DNA of 64,000 nt, taken from the NCBI RefSeq assembly GCF_005887635.2, contig NZ_CP040818.1, positions 2,634,501-2,698,500 on the forward strand, read 5' to 3'. The stretch comes from Paroceanicella profunda. GTDB lineage: Bacteria; Pseudomonadota; Alphaproteobacteria; Rhodobacterales; Rhodobacteraceae. A program made the position numbers and the translations under genes. Positions 27,186 to 35,505 of the stretch are shown one piece after another. The number at the start of each line of letters is the position of its first letter. Position 1 is the stretch's first letter. A model generated the notes under the pieces. It saw only the letters and a program-made list of their open reading frames with translations, was not told where the DNA came from and searched no databases.

Positions 27186-27695
27186 ATGTCTGCACTGCGA
27201 CCCGCCATCCTGATTGCCGGGCTCCTGCTCGCGGCCTGCGCCGCGCCGGAGGGAGACCCGAACATGGCAGCGCCGCCGATCCCCGGCGGCCCGGCGCCGG
27301 ACGACGCCGCCTCCTACGCCGCCGGCATGGCCGCACTGGGCGATGACGCGCTCTGCACCCGGTACCAGGGGGAGACGGACGACCCCTGGAAGAAGCAGGC
27401 GATGGAGCCGGAGCTGGCGAAGCGCGGCGTCTACCAGTGCGGGGGCCAGGCGGTGGGTGCGGGGTCCGCCGCGCTCGTGGGCCTCGCGCGTTACGACCGG
27501 CCACAGCGCCGGAGCGCCGGGTTCGGGCGCGATCGCGATTGCGATGATTTCAACAGCGCCGCCGAGGCGCAGGCCTTCTTCCTCGCCGAGGGCGGCCCGA
27601 GCGAGGATGACCACAGGCTCGACGATGACGGCGACGGTTATGCCTGCTCCTGGGGCGAGGACCTGCGCTCCATGGCCGCCGCGGCCTCGCTCTGA
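27186..27695 (+). CDS. Lipoprotein with excalibur calcium-binding domain
   Basis: 169 residues. A lipoprotein signal peptide with lipobox LLAAC places the acylated cysteine at about residue 19. The C terminus holds an excalibur-type motif: DRDCDDFNSAAEAQAFF, then DDHRLDDDGDGYAC, an EF-hand-like DxDxDG calcium loop flanked by two cysteines. The middle is short and unassigned. Excalibur domains occur in extracellular nucleases and surface proteins; no nuclease domain is present here. GAGAGGG lies about 8 nt before the ATG. It converges with the acetyltransferase gene. Confidence 0.85.
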   Translation: MSALRPAILIAGLLLAACAAPEGDPNMAAPPIPGGPAPDDAASYAAGMAALGDDALCTRYQGETDDPWKKQAMEPELAKRGVYQCGGQAVGAGSAALVGLARYDRPQRRSAGFGRDRDCDDFNSAAEAQAFFLAEGGPSEDDHRLDDDGDGYACSWGEDLRSMAAAASL

Positions 27696-27699
27696 AGCC

Positions 27700-28230
27700 T
27701 CAGCCCGCGGGCATCGGCTCCCAGACCACGAGGATGTTGTCGGATTTCCACAGCGGCCCGGGGTCGGTGAAGGCGCGGGCCTCGCGGCCGCCGAGCGCGC
27801 GGTAGAAGGCCCGGGCACCGGCGTTGCCGCGCACCACGGCGAGGCCGGCGCCGGGGTAGCCCGCGGCGGCGAGGGCGCGGAAGGCGTGCGCCATCAACCG
27901 CCGCCCCAGCCCGCTGCCGCGGCAGGAGGGGCAGACATAGAGATGCTTCACCTCGCCCAGCGCGCCGTAGACCGCGCTGCCCGGCGGGCCGTGGCTCACA
28001 AGGCCGACGATCGCGCCGTCGCGCTCGGCCAGCAGGGTGCCGCGGCGCGGGTCTGCGCCCGAGAGGGCCTCCTGCCACTGCGGCAGGCGCCGGGCCTCGT
28101 CGAGGGCGGCGACTGCGTCGGCCGGGGCGAGGGCTGCATAGGTCTCGCGCCAGATGCGCACGTGGAAGGCGGCGGCATCCGCGGCATCCGCCGGGCCGGC
28201 GGTGCGCAGGGTGAGGGCGGCCTCAGCCAC
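27700..28230 (-). CDS. GNAT family N-acetyltransferase
   Basis: 176 residues from a GTG at 28230 that has GGGAGG about 7 nt upstream; a longer frame to 28578 runs through repeat DNA and was rejected. The GNAT fold is shown by the start TLRTAGPADAADAAAFHVRIWRETY, the acetyl-CoA-binding segment VKHLYVCPSCRGSGLGRRLMAHAF with the R/Q-x-x-G-x-G/A pattern, and VVRGNAGARAFYRALGG. The substrate is unknown. Confidence 0.8.
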   Translation of the reverse strand: MAEAALTLRTAGPADAADAAAFHVRIWRETYAALAPADAVAALDEARRLPQWQEALSGADPRRGTLLAERDGAIVGLVSHGPPGSAVYGALGEVKHLYVCPSCRGSGLGRRLMAHAFRALAAAGYPGAGLAVVRGNAGARAFYRALGGREARAFTDPGPLWKSDNILVVWEPMPAG

Positions 28231-28423
28231 GCCGCGCCTCCCGGGCCCGGGGCGACAGCGCTCCGTGGCGCGGTACGGGGCGAGGACGAGGACAGGCTGG
28301 TCCGGCGTGGGACATGGGCGGAGGCTCCGTGGCAGGTGACAGCGGAGCATGCCGCGGCGGCTCCCCCCGGTCAAACGGTGCCGTTGCCCGAGGCGCCTGC
28401 GCCCGGCCGGCCGCCCGGGCCCG

Positions 28424-28498
28424 CCAGTCACAGCAGAACCAGTGACCGACGGGCCAGTGACAGGGGCGCCAGTGACCGCGGGGCAAGTGAACCTCGGG
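28424..28498. repeat. 15-bp tandem repeat, five units
   Basis: Units begin at 28424, 28439, 28454, 28469 and 28484 and follow CCAGTGACCGNNGGG. The period is exact while the sequence is degenerate. Confidence 0.9.
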
Positions 28499-28780
28499 GG
28501 CACAGAGCGCTCCGCCCCCGGCAGCGCCATCGCGCCGCTGATCCCGGTGCTGCCGCGCGGGACGCGACCCCGGGGCACCCGGCTCCGGCCTCATCCCCGC
28601 CCCGCGATCCGGCGAGATGCGGGGATTCACGAGGGCCGCCGCACCTCGGGGCACGGAGCGCTCCGCCCCCGCCAACACCATCGCGCCGCTGATCCCGGTG
28701 CCGCCGGGCGGGACGCGGCCCCGGGGCGCCCCGCTCCGGCCTCATCCCCCGTCCCGCGATCCGGCGAGATGCGGGGATTG
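28491..28780. repeat. Direct duplication of about 138 bp
   Basis: The segments 28491-28629 and 28643-28780 are near copies at an offset of about 152 bp, each running from ACCTCGGGG to GCGGGGATT. Both contain GCGCTCCGCCCCCG and CGCGATCCGGCGAGATGC. The left copy ends ATTCACG and the right copy ends ATTGACG. Confidence 0.88.
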
Positions 28781-28806
28781 ACGCATCGCCCTCCGGCTTC
28801 CGATAG
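28778..28806 (+). promoter_or_regulatory. Candidate promoter of the DoeA-like gene
   Basis: TTGACG (28778-28783) and CGATAG (28801-28806) are spaced by 17 nt, about 50 nt before the ATG. The -35 sits at the edge of the right copy of the 138-bp duplication; the left copy has TTCACG there instead. Confidence 0.45.
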
Positions 28807-28856
28807 TCCGGGGGCAGGCGCCGGCATGAGGGCGGCGCGGCCCGAGGAGACCCCGC

Positions 28857-30053
28857 ATGCCCGCATCTGCCGCCGACCGCCTGCCGTTCTCGCGACCCGA
28901 GTATGACCGCCGCCTCAGCCTCACCCGTGCCGCCATGGCGCGCGCGGGGCTGGACGCGCTGTTCGTGGAAGACCCGTCGAACATGGCCTGGCTCACCGGC
29001 TATGACGGCTGGTCCTTCTACGTCCACCAGGGCGTGGTGGTGACGGCGGACGGTGCCGACCCCGTGTGGTGGGGCCGGCGGATGGACGCGAACGGCGCCC
29101 GCCGCACCGTGTGGATGGAGGAGGCGGACATCCGCTCCTATTCGGACGACTACGTCCAGTCCACCCTGCGCCACCCGATGCAGACCCTCGCCGCGCTCCT
29201 GCGCGAGAAGGGGCTGGCGCGCGCCCGCATCGGGGTGGAGATGGAGAACTACTACTTCTCCGCCAAGGCCTATACCACGTTGCTGGCCGAACTGCCGGAG
29301 GCCGAGATCGTGGACGCCACCGCGCTGGTGAACTGGCAGCGCACGGTCAAATCCGCCGAGGAGCTCACCTTCATGCGCCGCGCGGCGGCGATCTCGGAAC
29401 GGCTGGTGGACCTGGTGGCCGCGCGCACCGAACCGGGGCTGAAGAAATCCGACCTCGTGGCCGAGATCCAGGCCGAGGCGATGCGCGGCGCCGGCGGCCA
29501 CTGGGGCGATTACCCGGCCATCGTGCCCATGCTGCCCTCGGGCGCCGATGCCGCCGCACCGCATCTCACCTGGGATGACAAGCCCTTCCGCGCGGGCGAG
29601 GCGACCTTCTTCGAGCTCTCCGGCTGCTACCGCCGCTACCACGCGCCCTTCTGCCGGACGGTGTTCCTCGGCAAGCCGCCACAGGCACTGCGCGACGCGG
29701 CGGCCGCGGTCTCCGACGGCATCGCGGCCGGGCTGGACGTGGCCCGCCCCGGGGCGACGGCCGGCGACATCGCCCGCGCGCTCCACGGTGCGCTGGCCCG
29801 GGCCGGCATCTCGCGCACCGGGCGCTGCGGCTATGCCATCGGCCTCTCCTACCCGCCGGACTGGGGCGAACGCACCGTCTCGCTGCGCGAGGAGGACGAA
29901 ACCGTGCTCGCACCCGGCATGACCTTCCATTTCATGCCCGGCCTGTGGATGGACGACTGGGGGTTCGAGACCACCGAGACCATCCTCATCCGCGAGACCG
30001 GCCCGGCCGAGACGCTGTGCAACCGCCCGCGCGACCTGATCGTGAAGGCGTGA
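28857..30053 (+). CDS. DoeA-like ectoine hydrolase (M24 family)
   Basis: 398 residues with the creatinase/aminopeptidase-P two-domain layout. Many segments resemble ectoine hydrolase DoeA: DPSNMAWLTGYDGWSFYVHQ, RRMDANGARRTVW, YVQSTLRHPM, EMENYYFSAKAYT, ALVNWQRTVKS, YPAIVPMLPSG, PHLTWDDKPF, RTVFLGKPPQAL and GLSYPPDWGERT. DoeA opens the ectoine ring to N-alpha-acetyldiaminobutyrate. The usual partners doeB, doeC and doeD and the regulator enuR are not adjacent, so it may be a stand-alone paralogue acting on a related compound. GAGGAG lies shortly before the ATG. Confidence 0.8.
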   Translation: MPASAADRLPFSRPEYDRRLSLTRAAMARAGLDALFVEDPSNMAWLTGYDGWSFYVHQGVVVTADGADPVWWGRRMDANGARRTVWMEEADIRSYSDDYVQSTLRHPMQTLAALLREKGLARARIGVEMENYYFSAKAYTTLLAELPEAEIVDATALVNWQRTVKSAEELTFMRRAAAISERLVDLVAARTEPGLKKSDLVAEIQAEAMRGAGGHWGDYPAIVPMLPSGADAAAPHLTWDDKPFRAGEATFFELSGCYRRYHAPFCRTVFLGKPPQALRDAAAAVSDGIAAGLDVARPGATAGDIARALHGALARAGISRTGRCGYAIGLSYPPDWGERTVSLREEDETVLAPGMTFHFMPGLWMDDWGFETTETILIRETGPAETLCNRPRDLIVKA

Positions 30054-30558
30054 GTGCCCCCCGCGCGCTTCGCCGCCCCGCCCAAACCGCGTCGCGGGCC
30101 GGACCCGATGAGGTGGGTCGCACACCCGTCCCGCCCGCGCTCCACCTCCGCCGCGGCGCCCGGGCGCGCCCCTTTCCCGGACCGGACCCGATGACACCAC
30201 AGGTTTCGCGCAGCCCGCGCTCCCACCCCACGGCGCCGGGCCACCGCGCCCTGCCGCAGGCGAGGGCCCCCGGCCGCGCGCCGCACGTCCGGCATCGGCC
30301 CGGGCAAGGCTCGCGCGGGGGCGGGGCGGAGGGGTTGACGCGGCCGCGGATCGGCCGGATGCGGCACGCCTTGCCCGGCGCGGCCCGGCTGACAGCGGAG
30401 GCAGGCGCGGGGCCGTCAGCGGAGGCGGGCGGGGCCGATGCCCCCGTGCGGCGGCCCCTCGTCCCGGCCTGTCCGGGCCGGGACGGGCGGCGCACCGGGC
30501 CCGTGTGCGGCGGCGGGCAACAGGCCGGTGCATGGCACGGCGTCCCGGGGTTTCCGGC
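30054..30558. other. Intergenic region with a degenerate direct repeat
   Basis: 505 bp, no gene recognised. CCGGACCCGATGA occurs at 30099-30111 and 30182-30194 (period 83), and the following about 70 bp are loosely similar, including CCCGCGCTCC. The rest is unremarkable GC-rich spacer. Confidence 0.5.
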
Positions 30559-31008
30559 ATGAGCGCTGGGGAGGCCTGGCTGGGCGCCGCCAGCCCCGTC
30601 TTCCGCCGCCGCCTGACGGTGGAATGGGGGCAGTGCGACCCGGCGGGCATTGTCTTCCACCCGCGCTACTTCGAGTTCTTCGACTGGAACTGCGTGCTCC
30701 TGCTGGAGGCGGCGCTGGGCCTGCGCGAGCGGGCCTGGCGGGCGGAGCTCGGCTATGGCGGCATTCCGGTCGTCGACCTCTCCAGCCGCTTCACCGCGCA
30801 GGTGCGCTATGGCGACGAGGTGGAAATCGCCTCCGGCGTCACCCGGCTGGGACGCTCCAGCCTGGAGATCCGCCACGAATTGCGCGCCCCGGCCGGCCTT
30901 GCGGTGCAGGCCGCGCAGACCCGGGTCTGGTGCGCGTGGGACGCGAACGGCCGGCTCGTCTCCGCCCCCATCCCCGAAAGGCTCCGCGAGGCGCTGACGC
31001 ACGGCTGA
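30559..31008 (+). CDS. Acyl-CoA thioesterase, 4-hydroxybenzoyl-CoA thioesterase family
   Basis: 149 residues, a single hotdog domain. The N-terminal VEWGQCDPAGIVFHPRYFEFFD segment has the catalytic aspartate in CDPAGIV, typical of the 4HBT/YbgC group. GGIPVVDLSSRFTAQVRYGDEVEI follows. It hydrolyses an acyl- or aryl-CoA thioester; the substrate is unknown. The start at 30559 fits the family N terminus. Confidence 0.88.
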   Translation: MSAGEAWLGAASPVFRRRLTVEWGQCDPAGIVFHPRYFEFFDWNCVLLLEAALGLRERAWRAELGYGGIPVVDLSSRFTAQVRYGDEVEIASGVTRLGRSSLEIRHELRAPAGLAVQAAQTRVWCAWDANGRLVSAPIPERLREALTHG

Positions 31009-31562
31009 GGCGCCGAACCGGCGCTCCGGTGCGCAACGCCCGCGCGGCCCGTCCCGGCGGCTGGCGCGGTGCGACGGGGCACCCGGAGGGTCGGGGCCGC
31101 GTCGGGCCGCACTCGTCGCGGCCCGGCCGCCGATGCCCGCGCGCGCCATCCCGGCGGCGCGATGGGCACCCGGATGGTCGAGGTCGGCGCGGGCCACGCC
31201 AGGCCGCGCTCGCGATGTTCCCACTGCACATGCCCCGACAGGGGAGGCCCGGGAGACAGCGACGTCAGGAGATGCCGGACCTGCGGGCCCGATGTGCTCC
31301 GGCGTGCGGGCCCGTTCGGCAGTGGCCGGTCTCGCAGTGCCCGTGCGGGACCGGGGAACCGACGACTTCCGGCATGCGGGCGCGTGCGCCGGTGGCCCGT
31401 CCCGCAGCTCGCGCGCGGGCGCGCGGCAGGAGCGGCGCCGGAGGGATTGCGGGGCTTGCGCGTTCGGTGGCGTTCGGCATGCGGGCTCCGGCGGCAACGA
31501 CCTGCCTTGCAGGGCCGCTCTCGGAAGGCGCCGGGCACTGCCGACCGGGTGGCCGGGTGCGC
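31009..31562. other. Repeat-rich spacer, no gene recognised
   Basis: 554 bp. In 31050-31220 two loosely similar stretches of about 60 bp share TCCCGGCGGC, GGGCACCCGGA and the GGCCGC end. In 31298-31510 three copies of TCCGGCATGCGGG-type sequence recur. Open frames through it on both strands lack family motifs. Confidence 0.5.
31298..31510. repeat. Degenerate repeat, about 70-bp unit
   Basis: Copy A begins at 31298 and copy B at 31368. Both contain TCCGGC(G/A)TGCGGGC followed by GGTGGCC or GTGGCCGGT and TC(C/T)CGCAG. A shorter copy C begins at 31473. Similarity is moderate and judged by eye. Confidence 0.55.
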
Positions 31563-31772
31563 TCAGCCCCGGGGCGAAGGCAGCGTTGCGCGCGGGGCCA
31601 GGGCGGGGGGTGCCGGCCGGTCCGCGGATCGGGCCGCCGCCGGGCAGGCGGGGGCAGCCTGCGCCGCGGCGAGACGCTCCATCGCGTCGCGCAGGGCCGG
31701 GCCGTCGACCAGGCCGCCGCGCCCGGAGCGCAGGGCGGCGAGGAGGTCGGCCGCGTCACACAGGTTGCACAT
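31563..31772 (-). CDS. Possible small CxxC protein
   Basis: 69 residues, starting MCNLCDAADLLAALRSGRGG and ending in a Pro/Ala tail. It is supported by AAAGGA 6 nt before the ATG and by the divergent position next to the GntR gene. A CxxC pair at residues 2 and 5 could bind metal. No family recognised and the sequence could be fortuitous. Confidence 0.4.
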   Translation of the reverse strand: MCNLCDAADLLAALRSGRGGLVDGPALRDAMERLAAAQAAPACPAAARSADRPAPPALAPRATLPSPRG

Positions 31773-31837
31773 CGGGGGTCCTTTCGCTCCGGTCCGCCGG
31801 GATGATCGCGCCGGGCCGCGCCGGAGGCAAGCGCGGC

Positions 31838-32641
31838 ATGGCGGCAGGCACGGCATCACAACCGGAGAGTGAAAAGGGAAAGGTTTTGACAACCCTGGAG
31901 ACTGAAGTCACGCTGAGGGTTCAACGTCGCGATACCGAGGATCGGCATTTGGCCCCACCTGACAGCCGCAAGGACGCGGTGTTCGTCGCCCTGCGCCACG
32001 CGATCATCGAGCAGATGATCATGCCCGGAAGCCTGCTGTCTCCCGCCGATCTCGGCGAGGAATTCGGCATCGGGCCGGAACGCACCCACCACGCGCTGAT
32101 GACCCTGGTCGAGGAGGGGATGGCGGAGATCACCCCCGGACTTCAGTTCCATGTCGCGGATCCGCAACTGGCGGAGGCCGGTGGCCTGTTCGAGATGCGC
32201 CGCTGCCTGGAGGCGGACGTGGTGCGGAGGCTGATCCGGCGTCTGACCGCGGGCCACCTGGACGCGATCGAGGCGCACCTGCGCCTGCAGGAGCGGGTGC
32301 GCGTTTCCGGCGGCGCGCGGGCGATCCGGGTGGCGGGGGAGTTCCACATCCTGCTCGCGGAGCTGAGCTGCCCCGCCATCATGGTGCGCTACGTGCGCGA
32401 GACCGTGTCGCGCAGCTGCTTCGTGCTGGCGCTCTTCGCGCGGCCCTGGTCGGCGGACATGTCGCTGCGCGAGCATTCCGGCATCTTCGAGGCCCTGCGC
32501 GCCCAGGACACGACGCTGGGCATGGCCCGGATGGAGCATCACATCGACCTGGTGGAGCAGCGCGCCGCCATCGACGGCCGGCGCAGCCATCCGGACTTCG
32601 CCGCCATCCTGCGCCGCTACGTCGAGGATTTCACCCGCTGA
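31838..32641 (+). CDS. GntR family transcriptional regulator (FadR/FCD type)
   Basis: 267 residues from the ATG at 31838 (GGAGG 10 nt upstream); a TTG at 31886 preceded by AAGGGAAAGG would give 251 residues and is equally plausible. The winged helix-turn-helix is at VFVALRHAIIEQMIMPGSLLSPADLGEEFGIG...RTHHALMTLVEEGMAEITPG. A helical FCD ligand domain follows (FEMRRCLEADVVRRLIRR, GEFHILLAELSC, EHSGIFEALRAQDTTLGMARMEHHIDLVEQRA). It lies 51 nt before the LysR gene and may control the adjoining transporter and shikimate genes; the effector is unknown. Confidence 0.85.
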   Translation: MAAGTASQPESEKGKVLTTLETEVTLRVQRRDTEDRHLAPPDSRKDAVFVALRHAIIEQMIMPGSLLSPADLGEEFGIGPERTHHALMTLVEEGMAEITPGLQFHVADPQLAEAGGLFEMRRCLEADVVRRLIRRLTAGHLDAIEAHLRLQERVRVSGGARAIRVAGEFHILLAELSCPAIMVRYVRETVSRSCFVLALFARPWSADMSLREHSGIFEALRAQDTTLGMARMEHHIDLVEQRAAIDGRRSHPDFAAILRRYVEDFTR

Positions 32642-32692
32642 CCGGGTTGATCGCCGCTTGCGGCGCGCGCGGCCGGCCCGCATGGTCGGCGC

Positions 32693-33619
32693 ATGAAAAC
32701 CCTGACCCTGCGCCAGATCGAGGCGGTCCGCGCCGTGATGATGACCGGCACCATTGCCGGCGCGGCGAAGCTGCTGCACGTCTCCGCCCCCGGCATCAGC
32801 CGGCTGATCAAGCATATCGAGAGCGGGCTGGGCATCCGTCTGTTCGAGAAACAGGCCGGCCTGTTCGTGCCGGCGGCCGAGGCACAGGCGGTGTTCGACC
32901 AGATCAACGAGGTCTACCTCAAGATCGAGGGCCTGGACTTCGCGCTCGACAACCTGCGCAAGGGGCGTGACGCGGAACTGGCCTTCGGCTCGGTGCCCTC
33001 CATCGCGCAGTTCATGGTGTCGCGCGCCGTGGTGGGGCTGCGCAGGAAATACCCGGAGCTGTTCATCGACCTCAACATCCTCAAGATCGAGGAAACGGTG
33101 GATTACCTGCTGCTGGGGCGGGGCGAGCTGGTGGCGATGAGCTATGCCTTCGAGCACCCGCTGCTGGAATTCGTGCCGCTGGGCGCCGGCGTGCTGGTGG
33201 CCCTGGTGCCGCAGGCCCACCCGCTGGCCCGCCAGCGCGAGGTTTCGGTGCATGACCTGGTGCACGAGCCGATCATCGGGGTGGACCCGGCCGACCCCTA
33301 CGGCGCCATCATGGCCCGGCCCTTCGTGGAGGCGGGGCTGACCCTGAACCAGGTGATCCGCGCGCGCTTCGCCCAGACGGTGGTGAGCCTGGTGCGCCAC
33401 GGGTTGGGGGTGACGGTGATCGACGAATTCTCCGTCGCGGGCCAGTACATGCCCGGCCTCACCCGCATCGCGCTGCGAGAGCAGACCGGCATCCGGGCCT
33501 ATGCCGCGGTGAAGAAGGGCCGGGTGCTGTCAAGCTTCGCGGACGAGACCATCCACCAGTTGCGCGGCGTGCTCACTCATGCCACCCGGAACCGGCCCTG
33601 GGAGGCGCGGCACGATTAA
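32693..33619 (+). CDS. LysR family transcriptional regulator
   Basis: 308 residues. The N-terminal helix-turn-helix is clear (LTLRQIEAVRAVMMTGTIAGAAKLLHVSAPGISRLIKHIES, about residues 4-45), followed by the type-2 periplasmic-binding effector domain to the C terminus. It points in the same direction as the tct/shikimate operon, 239 nt upstream of it, rather than divergently. A likely activator responding to the transported compound or a pathway intermediate; inference from position. Confidence 0.92.
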   Translation: MKTLTLRQIEAVRAVMMTGTIAGAAKLLHVSAPGISRLIKHIESGLGIRLFEKQAGLFVPAAEAQAVFDQINEVYLKIEGLDFALDNLRKGRDAELAFGSVPSIAQFMVSRAVVGLRRKYPELFIDLNILKIEETVDYLLLGRGELVAMSYAFEHPLLEFVPLGAGVLVALVPQAHPLARQREVSVHDLVHEPIIGVDPADPYGAIMARPFVEAGLTLNQVIRARFAQTVVSLVRHGLGVTVIDEFSVAGQYMPGLTRIALREQTGIRAYAAVKKGRVLSSFADETIHQLRGVLTHATRNRPWEARHD

Positions 33620-33648
33620 CATCATGTTCCGGCGGCGAACGATAAGGT

Positions 33649-33679
33649 AATTGACGTTAATTCACCCCAGCGGCTATCC
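33649..33679 (+). promoter_or_regulatory. Candidate promoter/operator of the tct-shikimate operon
   Basis: TTGACG (33651-33656) and CTATCC (33674-33679) are 17 nt apart. The -35 is inside an AT-rich imperfect palindrome AATTGACGTTAATT (33649-33662, 12 of 14 positions symmetric), a possible regulator site. Confidence 0.45.
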
Positions 33680-33858
33680 CTGAGCCGCCAGCGGCCCCCT
33701 CTGCCGAGGGGAACCGCGGCAACGGGAGGATGATCCGTCATCCAAGGACAACACGATTGCACGGCGCCCGCACCCGGGCCGCGCCCTCCGGCGCGCCGGG
33801 GCGGAAATTGCGCCTGCAGCGGGATGGTGCCCGAGAGCACCCGATGGGAGAGACTTCG

Positions 33859-34851
33859 ATGAAAACGCTGCTTCGTACCGCGATCTCCGTTCTGGCCCTC
33901 ACGGCTGGTCCGGCGCTGGCCGACTATCCGCAGCGCGACCTGCAGGGCATCATCCAGTGGGGAGCCGGCGGCTCGACCGACACGGTGATGCGCTCGGTCA
34001 CGCCGCATGCCGAGGAGGTGCTGGGCGCCGACGTGGTGATGACCAACCGCACCGGCGGCGTGGGCGCCATCGCCACCAAGTTCGCCTATGCCCAGAAGCC
34101 GGACGGCTACACCCTGTTGATGGGGGCGGAGAACCCGCTGCTCTACAAGGTGATGGGCCTGTCGGACATCGACTATTCCGAGTTCGTGCCGATCAACCTG
34201 CTGGCCCGCGGCGTGCCGCTGGTGGTGGCGCGCCCCGATGCGCCCTTCGACACGTTCGACGAGTTCGTGGCCTACGCGCAGGCGCATCCGAAGGACGTGA
34301 AGGTGGGCTCCACCGGCCCCGGCGGCCTCGCCTCCACCGTCACGGCGATGATCCGCTCCAAGACCGAACTGCCGGTCACCGAGGTGCCCTATGACGGCGA
34401 CGGCCCGGCGCTCACCGCGCTGCAGGGCGGGGCGATCGACGTGATGCCGGCGGTGCTGGGCGCCGCGGTGGAGCAGGTGAAGGCCGGCCGCATGAAGGTG
34501 ATCGCGCTGATGGATGTCACAGCGAACGACGCGCTGCCCGGCGTCGCCCCGATCACCGACACCCACCCGGAGTTCAAGGACTACCTGCCCTGGGGCCCGT
34601 TCTTCGGCGTCTTCGTGAAGAAGGGCACGCCGGAGGAGGCGGTGGCCAAGCTCACCGAAGCCTATGCCGCCGGGGCGGAGAACCCCGATTTCGTGAAGCT
34701 CATGGATGGCCGCGGCTATTCGGTGATGAACATGTCGGGCGCCGAGGCCGAGGCCTTCCTCACCCGCTGGCAGTCCGTCACCGCCTGGCTGCTGCAGGAC
34801 GCGGGCGTGGCCAAGGTCTCGCCCGAGACGCTGGGCATCCCGCGGCCCTGA
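33859..34851 (+). CDS. Tripartite tricarboxylate transporter substrate-binding protein (TctC/Bug family)
   Basis: 330 residues. The signal peptide (MKTLLRTAISVLALTAGPALA) directs it to the periplasm. Family features are WGAGGSTDTVMR near the mature N terminus, NRTGGVGAIATKFAYAQKPDGYTLLMG, VGSTGPGGLAS, and the two loops typical of Bug proteins. GGGAG lies 8 nt upstream of the ATG; an in-frame extension to 33730 lacks these features. Substrate is inferred from the enzymes downstream (shikimate-type compounds). Confidence 0.93.
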   Translation: MKTLLRTAISVLALTAGPALADYPQRDLQGIIQWGAGGSTDTVMRSVTPHAEEVLGADVVMTNRTGGVGAIATKFAYAQKPDGYTLLMGAENPLLYKVMGLSDIDYSEFVPINLLARGVPLVVARPDAPFDTFDEFVAYAQAHPKDVKVGSTGPGGLASTVTAMIRSKTELPVTEVPYDGDGPALTALQGGAIDVMPAVLGAAVEQVKAGRMKVIALMDVTANDALPGVAPITDTHPEFKDYLPWGPFFGVFVKKGTPEEAVAKLTEAYAAGAENPDFVKLMDGRGYSVMNMSGAEAEAFLTRWQSVTAWLLQDAGVAKVSPETLGIPRP

Positions 34852-34989
34852 GCCCCGGGCGCTGACCCCGGAGCGGCTCCCGGCCCGTCGCGCCCCGCGC
34901 CGGGCCGGGGGACCGCGGCCCCCCCGCCGGGGGCGCGGCCCGCGTGCCGCTCCCCGCGCTTCCCCAGTCGACAGGACGGGAGACCCCTC

Positions 34990-35505
34990 ATGGACATGTC
35001 CCATCGCAAACGCCCCGGCGAGACGATCTTCGCCATCCTGATGCTGGCGCTCAGCCTGTTCCTGCTCTGGCAGGCCGTGGCGATCTCCGGTTTCAGCGCG
35101 CTCAGCTCACCCGGATCCTTCCCCATGGCGGCCTCCTTCGTGATGAGCGTGGCCGCCGTGGTGAACCTGGTGCGCACGCTGGGCGCCGGGCCCGAGGGGC
35201 CCGGCTTCCTCACCACCATCCTCACCCGGCGGGTGGTGGTGTTCAGCCTGCTGATCCTCGGCTTCGGGCTGCTGCTGGAGCCGGCGGGCTTCCTGCCCGC
35301 GGCGCTGCTGTTCCTGCTGGCGGCCATGGGCTTCCTGTGGCGGCGCGGGCCGCTGCGGGTGGCGGGCATCGCGCTGGTCGCGCTGGTCGCGATCTACATC
35401 GTCTTCCGCCTGGTGTTCCAGGTGGTGCTGCCCGAGGGGCTGGTGCCCGAGCAGCAGATCCTGTCCGGCATCCGGGCGCAGTTTTCCGCGGAGGCGCCGG
35501 AATGA
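34990..35505 (+). CDS. Tripartite tricarboxylate transporter small membrane subunit (TctB)
   Basis: 171 residues with about four hydrophobic helices (MLALSLFLLWQAVAI, FVMSVAAVVNLV, VVVFSLLILGFGLLL and LLFLLAAMGFLW/VAGIALVALVAIYIVFRLVF), the TctB layout. It partners TctA in the inner membrane. The last 4 nt overlap the tctA start (ATGA). A 138-nt GC-rich gap with strong potential hairpins separates it from tctC and may set subunit ratios. Confidence 0.9.
   Translation: MDMSHRKRPGETIFAILMLALSLFLLWQAVAISGFSALSSPGSFPMAASFVMSVAAVVNLVRTLGAGPEGPGFLTTILTRRVVVFSLLILGFGLLLEPAGFLPAALLFLLAAMGFLWRRGPLRVAGIALVALVAIYIVFRLVFQVVLPEGLVPEQQILSGIRAQFSAEAPE

Larger units (their letters stand above)
28231..28856. 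other. Repeat-filled divergent spacer
   Basis: 626 bp between the acetyltransferase and the DoeA-like gene. It holds a 15-bp minisatellite, a direct duplication of about 138 bp and a candidate promoter, all listed. No gene recognised. Confidence 0.65.
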
